Shown here: positions 1 to 9,728 of the stretch, one piece after another
Numbering within the stretch: the first letter of the stretch is position 1
Layout: every line of letters begins with the position of its first letter
DNA from: Lepidodermella squamata
Lineage: Eukaryota; Gastrotricha
DNA: 64,000 nucleotides
Assembly (NCBI GenBank): GCA_047495785.1
Contig: JBLDXI010000031.1
Location: forward strand, 1,116,001-1,180,000
Direction of reading: 5' to 3'
The notes under the pieces: model-generated
Told to the model about the DNA's origin: nothing
Database searches by the model: none
What the model saw: the letters and a program-made list of their open reading frames with translations, nothing else
Translations under genes and position numbers: made by a program

Positions 1-2
1 GA

Positions 3-227
3 AACTTTACGCCTAAAAAGTTCAAGAATGGATTTTGCATTCTTTGCTTTGATCTATCGAGAGATGGTAATATAAGTGGCACGAGCATTCGTCGCTCCGG
101 CACCCTAAGAGTCGAGCTCAGCTTTAACTCAGCCACTACATCTGTTCTTCACCTATTACTACTAGCTGAAAGAGATGCTGTAATCGAGGTCTGCTTTTTT
201 CCGATGGATCGTTTATTGTTTCTATAA
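3..227 (+). CDS. Polinton structural protein, C-terminal fragment
   Basis: An open frame enters from the left edge and stops at 225-227. Its 74 residues include an NGFCILCFDLSRDG-type segment followed by GTLRVELSF. This resembles the C-terminal end of the Polinton-derived structural proteins related to C. elegans F54H12.2, which end in a short beta-rich segment of this kind. That match is from memory of the family pattern, not a search. Its place directly before the protease fits Polinton gene order. Only the last part of the protein is visible, so major or minor capsid identity cannot be settled. Confidence 0.5.
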   Translation, partial: NFTPKKFKNGFCILCFDLSRDGNISGTSIRRSGTLRVELSFNSATTSVLHLLLLAERDAVIEVCFFPMDRLLFL

Positions 228-230
228 AAA
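223..230 (+). promoter_or_regulatory. TATA-box-like element before the protease gene
   Basis: TATAAAAA lies 50 nt before the protease ATG at 280 and overlaps the stop of the preceding frame. A similar box precedes the ATPase. This is a sequence match only. Confidence 0.4.
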
Positions 231-279
231 ACTCGACTCCCCTTCAGATTACAAAAGCGCGAGAAGTTCTCTACGAATC

Positions 280-819
280 ATGAATACCGAGCAGATCAAT
301 CAATTTGTATCACATGACAAGTTTTTATCACAGGCTCGAACTCTGGTTGTGCCTTGCGATGGCCTCGTTGAAATAGGTCTCGTTCCAGATCTTAAGCGCC
401 CCTTAGGCATAATTGTTAATACGGATGAATCTCATCGGCCTGGTCGTCACTGGGTGTCTATTTTTCTGTCAAAAAGCAGCACTGAATTTTTTGACTCACT
501 CGGGCAAGAGCCTTCCTACTATAGCTGCTATATAGATAATTTTCTAAAGCTGAATGCCAAAGGAATTCCTTTTTCTAATGTTACCTTTCGTAGTTTACAA
601 CATTCGCGGAATAAAGTTTGCGCTTTATATTGTATTCTTTTTATCAGACATCGTAGCAAAGGTCTTAGTCCATCGCGTTTTCTCGCCTCATTTTCAGCGA
701 GTAACTTACATAGTAACGACTTGCTAGTTTACAAAAGCGCACGTAGAATATTCAAAGCCTATAAAAGGCTTCAGACCTGCATTCAGCCTATTTTACCTAG
801 AGATGGCAACATACTATAG
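280..819 (+). CDS. Polinton adenain-like cysteine protease (PRO)
   Basis: The 179-residue protein has the layout of adenovirus/Ulp1-type (C5/C48) cysteine proteases. A His-Trp pair lies in the segment GRHWVSIFL (about residues 55-63), an Asp follows in FFDSLGQ (about 70-76), and a Cys lies in the late segment NKVCALYCILF (about 111-121). In this family such His, Asp and Cys residues form the catalytic centre, and the enzyme is thought to process capsid proteins. The length is normal for Polinton proteases. The ATG at 280 follows a TATA-like box at 223. The 3' end overlaps the ATPase start by 17 nt in another frame, which supports co-ordinated, virus-like packing. No break is seen. Confidence 0.85.
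   Translation: MNTEQINQFVSHDKFLSQARTLVVPCDGLVEIGLVPDLKRPLGIIVNTDESHRPGRHWVSIFLSKSSTEFFDSLGQEPSYYSCYIDNFLKLNAKGIPFSNVTFRSLQHSRNKVCALYCILFIRHRSKGLSPSRFLASFSASNLHSNDLLVYKSARRIFKAYKRLQTCIQPILPRDGNIL
760..768 (+). promoter_or_regulatory. TATA-box-like element before the ATPase gene
   Basis: TATAAAAGG lies 43 nt before the ATG at 803, inside the protease coding region. Together with the box at 223 it suggests TATA-type promoters in the element, which matters because the element appears to carry its own TBP-like gene. Confidence 0.4.
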
Positions 820-1577
820 CTTATTATCACCACCGCCTCCATCAGCGCTGCCTATTATACACCCTTCAGCTAGTATAATTTTCGGGTTCGGTCTTTTTTA
901 TTCAACTTCCTTCTCTCTTCGCTTACACTGGAAATATTCCCAGACCTTCAGGATGTGGCAAATCAACGCTGCTTTATCGGATAATCGCGGCTGATCCCTT
1001 TTCAATCTATCCTTACCCGACTCGTATATTTTTCTATTACGGAATTTGGCAGCCGTTATACGATCGTCTAGCTTCAGCTACGAAATGCCTTCGAGGCATT
1101 GATATTGAATTCATACAAGGAATCGAAACGTTTAGCGTTGATAACATCGATTCAGCACAAAACTCGGTAATTGTTTTTGACGATCTCTACTCGGATTGCA
1201 ATGATTCGGCAGAGGTTCTTCGGCTGTTTGTAATGGGAGTACATCACAAGTCCTGCACCGTCTTTCTAGTTTCCCAAACTCTATTCCCTCGCGGATCCTG
1301 CAGCGTACAGCTTCGAAATAACGCCCATTACATTTTCTGTTTCGCAACACGTACCGACGCCGGTCAACTACGCAGATTTCTTCAACAAATTTTTCCAACA
1401 AATTGGCGACAAGTTCTCAAGTGCTATGAAAACGCCACAAACTCCACAGATGTCGATGTCGATGGAAAATATTTACTTCTCGACTTGAATCATGACACGC
1501 CTGCTGTTATGCGAATCCGAGCTCAGCCAGGCTTTGGTTTGAACCCGGGTTTTGCATATAGCATAGAAAATAATTAA
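803..1577 (+). CDS. Polinton packaging ATPase (FtsK/HerA-type)
   Basis: Two exons are inferred: 803-885 and 944-1577, separated by a 58-nt intron with GT...CAG ends, encoding about 238 residues. The join is placed inside the P-loop and yields a canonical Walker A (GPSGCGKST); without splicing the upstream frame stops and the motif is incomplete. Walker B appears as VIVFDDL around 1161-1180. Packaging ATPases of Polintons and adenovirus-like viruses pump the genome into capsids. The start overlaps the protease gene by 17 nt. The last 105 nt of the gene, stop included, are repeated directly behind it. A simple frameshift is the alternative to the intron, but the clean splice sites and restored motif favour splicing. 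Confidence 0.8.
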
Positions 1578-1682
1578 TTACTTCTCGACTTGAATCATGA
1601 CACGCCTGCTGTTATGCGAATCCGAGCTCAGCCAGGCTTTGGTTTGAACCCGGGTTTTGCATATAGCATAGAAAATAATTAA
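1473..1682 (+). repeat. Exact 105-bp tandem duplication of the ATPase 3' end
   Basis: Bases 1473-1577 and 1578-1682 read as identical copies, each beginning TTACTTCTCGAC and ending AATAATTAA. The first copy contains the ATPase stop codon, so the second copy lies downstream of the stop and does not alter the protein. Apparent identity implies a recent event. Confidence 0.95.
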
Positions 1683-1731
1683 AAAAAGGCTAATTATCAG
1701 TTTTTGCACTTTTTTCTAGTTTCTTTTGTTA

Positions 1732-2076
1732 ATGCAAAAGACTAAAGTTAAACGCAAACGACTTCTCCTTAACCTTGCTTTCATTATCAAGGCGAAGACA
1801 CGGCAACATCGTGCTCAACTAATAGCAATTGCCTCTTCGGCGATCATCAACTGCCTTGTTCACTGTGCCAGACACTTGGTTTACCGTAGCAAGACTCTAA
1901 ACGTACCTTCACGTCGCATTCTCGAGAAATTGAAGTCAAGTGGAACGAATACGGTTGAATTTAATCGCCGCGTGTTCCTCGAATACTTGCGAGAAATACC
2001 AAACGGCAGATTTTTCACTAAGCTTCTCCCCAAAGCGTTAAAGGCGGCTACCGAGAATTTGAATATCAAGCTGTAA
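1732..2076 (+). CDS. Small basic Polinton protein of unknown function
   Basis: From the ATG at 1732 the frame encodes 114 residues. The N-terminus is rich in Lys and Arg (KTKVKRKR), and a second basic, helix-like stretch covers the middle (KAKTRQHRAQ onwards). There is no clear membrane segment or known motif. It sits between the ATPase and the next gene, and its stop is immediately followed by the next ATG, which fits translation units packed as in a virus. A basic DNA-binding or core protein is possible by position and charge, but this is a guess. Family membership is not recognised. Confidence 0.6.
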   Translation: MQKTKVKRKRLLLNLAFIIKAKTRQHRAQLIAIASSAIINCLVHCARHLVYRSKTLNVPSRRILEKLKSSGTNTVEFNRRVFLEYLREIPNGRFFTKLLPKALKAATENLNIKL

Positions 2077-3087
2077 ATGAGACCTACAACAACAAGAACT
2101 AATCCGGCTAAAAGAATGGCTATAGTACCGGCTACTACTACCACTACTACTGCTACTACGCCGTCACAACTTCGCGAAAAACACAATCAGCCGCAGCTTA
2201 GCCATATGGCTGTTATCAATTCAAACCTCGACGCATTACTAGAAGCTGCATCTCAAGCGAAAACAAGCAGCGAAAAAGCAGCGCTCATGGCTAGTTTTCA
2301 CGATGGACTGAATAAATTTATTCGGAAAAGACGTGCCATTTTTTCTGAGAACGAAGACTTTTCCAAGCGATATCCCAGCGAGAAAACCAGTACTACTCCA
2401 CTTACTGTAACGTCAGCACCAACAGTAAAGCCGGAGCCTAATGCAGCCGTCGAACGTGATTTAAAGACTCTACTTTCGCGGCTTTTACATCAATTCGCCG
2501 TTGTGAAACGAGAACATCAACAACAACAAATTTCCCAGGAGGAGGAGGAGGAGGAGGAACAGAACACGAATGACACGGATGATACAGACTACGACTACGA
2601 TAATAACAACAACAAATTGCGAGTGAAACGCCTGTTTTCAACACCCAAAAGCCCACTGGTTAAAATCGAGCCACTCGAACTCATCCAACAGTTTACAAAA
2701 CCCGATAATACTGGTCCAAGCAGCACTGTAGGTGGCTCATTGTTGGGCTCGCAACAAGCACCGCCAAATATTATCGTCTCGCCAATGAAAACTCGTTCTC
2801 ATTATCATCAGCCTGACGCTGCTGCTGCCGCTGAACCCACCAAGCCCAAGAAGAATAATAAGAAGAGCAACGAAGCAAAAACTGCAACAATCTCCAAGAG
2901 TCAAAAGCCGAAACAGCAACAACAACCACGTCCGACAAAGAAAAAAGGCGCGCCTGCTGGTCCTACATCACCCCCTGCCTACCAACACCTGCCTCAAGAA
3001 GAAGAAGAACAGCCAGAACAACCGCAACAAGATGGCGCTGGTGCAAGCAATCTTCAAAAAGACAACTTTTGGAAATTGTTCTCGTAA
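2077..3087 (+). CDS. Low-complexity charged Polinton protein, function unknown
   Basis: The 336-residue frame begins with an ATG right after the preceding stop. It has a Thr-run near residues 20-28, a Glu run near 156-161, Asp/Asn-rich tracts around 165-180, Gln/Pro/Lys-rich stretches and a Lys-rich region near 255-300. No enzymatic motif is visible. One ordered-looking segment around residues 45-90 (AVINSNLDALLEAASQ onwards) may form helices. Position among late-type genes suggests a structural or scaffold role, by inference only. The sequence looks fully open, but low complexity makes homology difficult to judge. Confidence 0.6.
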   Translation: MRPTTTRTNPAKRMAIVPATTTTTTATTPSQLREKHNQPQLSHMAVINSNLDALLEAASQAKTSSEKAALMASFHDGLNKFIRKRRAIFSENEDFSKRYPSEKTSTTPLTVTSAPTVKPEPNAAVERDLKTLLSRLLHQFAVVKREHQQQQISQEEEEEEEQNTNDTDDTDYDYDNNNNKLRVKRLFSTPKSPLVKIEPLELIQQFTKPDNTGPSSTVGGSLLGSQQAPPNIIVSPMKTRSHYHQPDAAAAAEPTKPKKNNKKSNEAKTATISKSQKPKQQQQPRPTKKKGAPAGPTSPPAYQHLPQEEEEQPEQPQQDGAGASNLQKDNFWKLFS

Positions 3088-3233
3088 TTTATTTCATTAT
3101 ATTAATTTTTAAGTTTATGCAAAGCACATAAATAATAAAGAGGCATCAGATAATGTGTTCTTTTGTTCCTACAGCCACCACTACTAGTTGATATTCTCAT
3201 GTGCCATTGTCTTAGATGTGACGTGTCTTGTTA

Positions 3234-4649
3234 TCAGAACATATTTTCATCGTCGAGATCATTGTCGTCAGCGAGCGACGGCGGTGACGCCAAATTGCTA
3301 GTACTGCTGCTGGTCGTCATTGTCGAGCTACTGCCGCTACTAATGCTCAAATCGTTGTCAGCTCGCCACCAGTAGTAGTTGTTCGAAGAGCCTGGGGCGG
3401 CGACGGAGGAGCTCGCACCTGGCGCGTACGCGCCAGGTACGAGCTCGGAGGCGGCGGCGGCGGGGCCCGGGGAGGCGGGGAAGTTCGAGCTGGTGGTGAA
3501 GGTGTCCATGCTGTTGTTGCTGCTGTAAATCATAGGCTGGATCACCGCGACCGGGCGTAAGTTTTCAGTGTTGCTGTTATATTCATCTTCTGCACGCTGG
3601 TTGCGTTGTTGTTGTTGTTGTTGTTGTTGGTGGTGGACGGATGAAGCGGACGACTGTGGGACGACGGCAACGGGCAAAGGTGGTGGTGGCAGGCACTGGC
3701 ATTGTACTAGGCCCGGCCAGCAGCAGACACATGCCGCAGTAGCACCGCCTGCGCCACTTCGCCGTGATGGCGTCAGACCAGCCGCCAGCTCGTGCTGTTC
3801 ATCCAGCAACTGACACCATGCCCACATCGGAATCATTACGTTTTGTTGGCTCGCGACGAAGCTTCTGGTATTAGAAATAGACGTAGAGATGGAGTCTGTC
3901 GAAGAAGGAGACGATGCCCAGCTCGCTGGATGAATCCGCCGCATTGCACGTTCGATGATAAAATGAACATGCACAGCCCGAATTCGCTCACCTCGGAAGT
4001 TTCTCAGAGCATCGAAAAGCATGTGCTCGAGAAGAGCCTCGCGGCCGCTGTGATTACTTGCCGAGGTGAGCGAGTCGTACATGATCGAGCCTTCCGCATG
4101 CGGGTCGCGGTTCATAAATTTGGCCTCGAGAGAAATAGTCTCGTACATCGCCGTTGACTGCGTGCTGTCGATGTACGACAGTCGAGCAGCGTCAGTCAAC
4201 AGCGGAGGCCAAAAACTTGCCGCGACCAAAGCATCGTCGATGGTGGAAGTCGGTTCGCTGGTGCCGGCGGTCTCGTAAAGGTACGCCTCGCTGTCGCGTG
4301 AGTTTATGGCAAATATTTGGCACCATTGCCATACACCCACGGCGCTGTGAACAGGTCCGTCGCTCGGTCGGGCTAACATGGCGACGTCGATGTTAGGGGG
4401 ACAATGTTCACGAAGGAATGTACAGTCCAGCCGTCTGCTGGCTCGTCGTATCCATGTCCGGACGTGCTCCAGGGTCACGAATCGACCCCGGATGTTCGCC
4501 GCGAAGTCGAATAGTGCGGCCTCGAGAAACGCCCGGATACCAACGGCCAGCCAGACGGCAAAGACCTGTGAGTTCGCTCCAAACAGGTCTGGCGCGAACA
4601 ACATGATAGCAGCAGAAGCAGAAGCGGCGGCGCCGGCGATGGAAGACAT
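3234..4649 (-). CDS. Polinton-borne protein with internal duplication, function unknown
   Basis: The first ATG of this frame is at 4649 and gives 471 residues. The N-terminus is Ala/Ser rich (MSSIAGAAASASAAIML), which could be a hydrophobic anchor. Two segments look like diverged copies of one module: FLEAALFDFAANIRGRF with downstream GVWQWCQIF, and LLEHMLFDALRNFRGER with downstream MWAWCQLL, about 165 residues apart. The C-terminal third is low complexity: a Gln run near 3601-3630, Ser/Thr tracts and a stretch containing a 38-bp DNA palindrome. The gene is convergent with the 2077-3087 gene and lies downstream of the polymerase on the same strand. I do not recognise a family; it is probably element-encoded because of its position. 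Confidence 0.65.
   Translation of the reverse strand: MSSIAGAAASASAAIMLFAPDLFGANSQVFAVWLAVGIRAFLEAALFDFAANIRGRFVTLEHVRTWIRRASRRLDCTFLREHCPPNIDVAMLARPSDGPVHSAVGVWQWCQIFAINSRDSEAYLYETAGTSEPTSTIDDALVAASFWPPLLTDAARLSYIDSTQSTAMYETISLEAKFMNRDPHAEGSIMYDSLTSASNHSGREALLEHMLFDALRNFRGERIRAVHVHFIIERAMRRIHPASWASSPSSTDSISTSISNTRSFVASQQNVMIPMWAWCQLLDEQHELAAGLTPSRRSGAGGATAACVCCWPGLVQCQCLPPPPLPVAVVPQSSASSVHHQQQQQQQQRNQRAEDEYNSNTENLRPVAVIQPMIYSSNNSMDTFTTSSNFPASPGPAAAASELVPGAYAPGASSSVAAPGSSNNYYWWRADNDLSISSGSSSTMTTSSSTSNLASPPSLADDNDLDDENMF
3409..3446. repeat. 38-bp near-perfect palindrome
   Basis: The central 22 bp (3417-3438, ACCTGGCGCGT followed by its reverse complement) form a perfect palindrome, and 7-bp arms GAGCTCG/CGAGCTC extend it after one mismatched pair. 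It is GC-rich, unlike its surroundings, and lies within the coding tail of the minus-strand gene. Confidence 0.9.
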
Positions 4650-4726
4650 GATGACAACGAAAAAATAATTTAAGATTAGAAGACTAAAGAACAATAAAGA
4701 AAAATTTGGTTAATTGTGCCTGTTTT

Positions 4727-7700
4727 TTATTGGTGATACCCATAAGGTAAAGTGCTAATGACAGATGAATTTATCGTCGATGTTTTTTGCTCAGTTAAAA
4801 TAAGAGAACGCTTTTCAAAACAAGTGAGTCGAATAAATTTTTGGAAACGTTCTTCCGAGCAGGTGAGGTGAGCGAGTGGAATCTGCTTATGTTGAATAAC
4901 ATCGCCTTGTTCAATCCCGAGGCGAGGTTCATCATCATCGTCATCACTGTCGTTCTCAACACCATCCGACGACTCGAGCGATTGCTGTTGGAGAGCCGAG
5001 AGTAAAAGACGAGACAAGGACTCGAAATTGAGTGTGCTTTGGGTTAAAAAACTCTGGCGTATTCCTTTGACCTTGATTTCGACGCGAAGTTTAGATGTGA
5101 GGTAGCAGTAGCTTTTTGCGCCAAGGCATGTAAATTCTATAATGTGCTCATCTGGATCCAATTGGTTGGACAAATCGCCTAGAAAATCACCAATATCCAG
5201 CAACAGCGGTTGATTACGTGGTTGAATCCAGAAAATCGAGTCGGTGTCCGTGTAGCAGGCGAGATTTTGCACCTTGAACAACTCACGAAACAGCTTGATT
5301 CGGGCGTGGCTAGTCACAAAGGCCGCAATAGGTAGGCAAACGTTGGCACTCGGTGCTTCTTCGTCATTCACACAGGTGTAGGCAACTTGCATTTTGAGAG
5401 GGTTCGTAACATTGTAGCCGACGGGATTGATTTCGCGAACCGTATTCGTGGAGCAGAGCAGAATTTCAGCTAGTTCTTTTTGTGAAGAGACGTACGTTTT
5501 GCGCGGTATTTCGATTTTCAGCGCCCATCGCCCAAAGAATGAGTTCAAAAGCAGCTTGCTCACCATTCGAAGGCCGGGGTTTTTCGCTTTCAATTTTTCC
5601 GGGTCCAAATGAATTTTTTCTCGGCGAAAATATTCAGCGATAAAATGTGTCTTTTTCTCCTCAGTGTTGGCTGAAGGCGGATAGCCGGATGCTTCTGCTT
5701 TGAGTTTAAGAAAATGTCGAATAAAACTTTAAAAAAAGGAATAGTAATTAGAGCCATTTTTGCAGGGGTTTTTTTATATATTGTTTACCCGTTGAAAATG
5801 TCACTGCGTCGTTCAGGATAATCGTAGATTTCATGCAATTCAACAATTTTGTAGTTGTGTTGTAGTGCTTCGTTCAACTCAATGGTCGTGTACGTTCCGC
5901 GGAAGGCTCGCATATCATCTGAGTGTTTACATTCCGTGTTGATGTGGTATCGATTTAGTCTCTTGAAGCGCGACGCCTCGTTGCTGCATGCATAGCAAAG
6001 TGAGAAACACAGCTTGCCGTGTGAATTGCGCATGGGCAGTATCGGGATGAGGAGGTTGCGGGGCGGGAGAAAGAGACCGGCAACGAGCCCGAGACATTCC
6101 CTATCAAACCCGTCTGTATTGAAGAAGCGTTTGAGAAGCATGTCATGATTAAGTCGTTGACGAAGAGTCCGCTCGCAGGGGAAACCGACGGGATAAACGT
6201 GATCAACCATACACGCCGGGTAGAGACTAGGTAACAAATAGTTAATAGTGGAAAAAAACCAATTCAAAGCGAAGTAAATGTTACCTACCTTATAAAGTCA
6301 GCAGATTGAATGGTTTCCTCACTTGTGTTGCATTTAACGCGTAGTTTAAATGGCTCGCATCGGCCGCCGAATAGAGAATCGCGAGGTCTGATGGGGGGAG
6401 GAAGATTGCCGAAGTCGGCAACAAATTCCCGGATTCGTTCATCGGCTTCGATCATTGCTCTGAATTCGCATTCGTAGATAAATTCGTACCGAACGTTGAT
6501 ATCGCGCAGTAGCTGTTGCCTTTCTGACACCTCATCGTGAAGTTCTCCGAAAAACTTGCCGAGGCGTCGATTGAAGTCGTGAGAGTTGAAGCATTTCGGA
6601 CAACCTTAGCGACGAAGATAATAATAATAATAAGGAATTCGAGAGATCAAAGAATACCGTGGATGTAGCAACCATGATAGTCAATTGCAAGCGCATCCAC
6701 AGCCTCGTGGGTTGTGGGGTGAAGATGAGCCGGGACATAACTAGACGGTAGAGATGGAGAAGACTGTAATTGAAAATTAACGAGCTTTGTTAGAGCTGTT
6801 GCCTCACATTAGCGTCGTCGCGTTCCGCAGGGAGATAAAATTAATATCACATTAAGTAAAGTAATATATACCCGTCGAGATGTAAGACTGTTCGCCGGCC
6901 TGACTTGATAACAACAATACGCTCTTCTCGTCCATTGTGCCCGTGTCGTAATAAGGCATAGTGCTCCGGTTGGAAGCGCTTGAGATACTCGAGGTAAATT
7001 ATAGCCCCTCTACTGGTAGAATCGTTTGCAGAAAATCCGCTGGGTGGATGAAGGGCTATCAGCTCGGGTTTGAGGAATAGCTTGCGAAAAATTAAATGAC
7101 CTGAGATGATGGTGGTATTATCGACAGGCAATTATCAAATGGAAAAATTGTAGGGCATTACTTAACGAGGCTAGTGTGCTAACGGCGAAGAAGGGGTCTG
7201 TGCTGCAATAGTCGATTATCAGACGGCGGAATCGGAGGCATGATTGTAGTAAAACATTGACATCTTGCCGGCAGTAGTCGATGAATGATTTGTGAAAGTC
7301 GAAAGACTCTCCATTTTGTTGTTTTTCAGCTAAAAACGACATCAGTTCGCCATATTCCGCTGTCGACATGGTTTCATAGCCATATGCATGTGGCGGTGGG
7401 TAAGGTCCGATATAGTTGTAGCTAAAAAAATATATTGTATTTTTTTCGTTAAGAAAAAATTAATGAATTTACTATTGCGGCTGATTCATTTTTCGAGGAA
7501 AAAAGGTCTTTTTAACCGAGAGTGAAAACATAGCCGGTAGATTTCGCAGTGGGGCAAAGAGAAACATCCAGCTATCGATGATTTTTATACGGCGACCAAT
7601 TGAAATTTGTATGAGTTTCCCATTGCGCTCAACAATTTGAAATTTCACATTGACTCGAGTTTGAAGCTCTGTTAGAAGGAACCACGAGTCGAAGCTGAAT

Positions 7701-9589
7701 TGAGGAAAAAAATGAAAATTAAAAAGCAAATGTTACGTGATTTATACCGTGCTGTGAAGTGGGCGATGGCTACTGAATGGGCGTTTTCCGGAGAGAGCAG
7801 AAAATCGAGAAATTGGGCAGCCGAATCGTCACCAGAAAAAACGTGCTCGCCACAGGACGTCGTACAGTTTTCCGATTGGATTATTGGTTCTTCATTCATA
7901 CATCCGGGACAGCATTTGAAGGCAACACAGAGGTTAGGAATTAGCCGACAGCTTGCTTCTTCAACTCGAGTTTCAAAGTCGAAAACAATGATATTTTTAT
8001 ATGAAGTGCGATCTACGAGTGGCGCAACTTGCATATAGCATTGATGCCTTGGGAGAGATTGACCGACTGGGAGGTTCTGAGCAGTGGCTAGGATAGAGTG
8101 ACAGATTCTACATCGCCGACCTTTGCAGTTTTTGTGTTTGGTCAGATCGATGAATAGCCGTGAGCAGTTGACACAGCGTTGCTTGGGCTGACATCGGTGA
8201 TTGACCTTGTGATTATTGTAGCACGTTGGGTTGTAGTAGTTTCGATGGCATTCGGAGCATCGTCGCCATTGTTGGGGGAGGCGACTGCAGTTCGCATCAG
8301 GTTGGAGACACTTATCACAAGCGAATTCACAAGCATGTGCCTGATCTCGCCGACTCAGCCCTTGATAGCAGCTTTGACAGAAAAACCGAGTCCCAATGAT
8401 TGAAGCGAGGTTGCTTAGGAGATGAATATGATTATCGCCTGTCACTAGCAGATAGATACTTTCCCGTGGAGTCGGGTCATTTGGTGAAGATGCTGGGTCG
8501 GTGGTCGTAACTCTTTGAACGGAGCTGCTGTAAACTATGACTTTAAAATCGCGATTGTGTAAAAGTTCCAAGGCTTGACGAAGGCTGGTCAGGTCGCTGC
8601 CTAAATTGTATCCAGCTTGGTTTACAGGTAACTTTGCCGTTAGTAGAAGCTGTATTGCGGCTTGGCTTTGTAATGATTGCCTGGGATCTCTGATTTGGTC
8701 GTAGTATTTTTTAAGCTGGCGATCAGCCTTGTTTGCCATATAGAGCAATCTAGCAGCACCGAGCATCAGTGCACGAGGTAGACAGCGGTGGTCTTCCGTA
8801 TTGTTAATCTGAATGACTGAGCGAAAGTTACTGAGGTGTTTGTCGATAATTTCAGGAACGGTTGGTCGCTTGGTCACATCTCGACGGCGTTTCCCTGAAA
8901 CTTTTATGCTCTTGGTAGGGTTTGAGCCGTCGCTACTGTCGTTTTCGGCGCTGGTTGTTGGGACTCGACATACTACAGCTTCGATGAACCAGTGACCCTC
9001 TAGGAGGAGATTTTCTTGACTATTAAGAATTCGCTCGATAAATGAGTAGATCCGCTCATCTGTCAACTTTTGGATCGGGTGAAACGGCAGGCAGATCGCT
9101 CTTAAATAGAAAGCTAGTAATCAATTGGAAGACAAGCTAGAAAAGAGAACCTGTGGAGTTGAGGGTGTTCAATTCGTAGTTTGACAAAGATGCGCTCCTT
9201 CTTAGGATTGATAGATACGTGTTGATTAATTTGGAGTCGAAGCTTGTCGGCTATATCAATTAGCATGATAACTACGCGGCGAAATCGCTGTTCTACGTCT
9301 TCAGATTCGATCTCACCGCGCTTCGCGCTTGGAATTGTGAATGTATGCAGGAGGGTAGACGAGTTGTTTGGCTCCGGAAATTCATCGTCGGCATTTTCTG
9401 GGGTTGCTCGATTTCGCCAACTACCAGGCCGACCAGCACCTAGCTGAGGCGGGTCTTGGAAATTTTCGTCGAGCAGGTGATTAAGGAAGTGTAGCTCAAA
9501 AATTTGACCATATATTTGAAATTTCGGAGCAAGGACGCGTTGATTAGCCCGAACAATTGAAAAGTAAAGCGGAGAGGGATCAATTCTCC
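4727..9589 (-). CDS. Protein-primed family B DNA polymerase of the Polinton (PolB), multi-exon
   Basis: Reading leftward, consecutive open segments carry PolB landmarks in the right order: an N-terminal domain (about 9114-9589), a Cys/His-rich cluster (about 8040-8400) that looks zinc-binding, exonuclease motif I FDFET (about 7960-7990), exo III-like YCRQDVNVL (about 7235-7265), polymerase motif A (DFISLYP, split by an intron near 6220-6290), motif B NSFFGRWALK (about 5520-5550) and motif C YTDTDSI (about 5235-5260). The segments are separated by short gaps with GT/AG ends, so about eight to ten introns are inferred; not every junction was fixed. Catalytic Asp residues of motifs A and C are present. 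The first exon begins at an acceptor near 9589 with no upstream ATG before 9729, so the start must lie further upstream (see 9729-10634). Confidence 0.85.
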
Positions 9590-9728
9590 TAAGAAAAAAA
9601 TTGAGAATAAAATTTATTATTATTAGACTTGTATATTGAGAGAGCAAGAAAAAACTATATAGGGGGAAAAAACTTGATCTTTCAATATTAAATATTATAG
9701 TTATTGTAGTCTTATTGCTGATGTGACG

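Noticed and set aside
803-994. 63-residue frame as an independent small protein
   Set aside because: Its first part is better explained as exon 1 of the ATPase, since splicing restores a canonical Walker A.
3568-4668. Several plus-strand frames of 60-120 residues opposite the 471-residue gene
   Set aside because: They are antisense shadows of a GC-rich coding region and have Cys/Arg-rich compositions typical of such artefacts.
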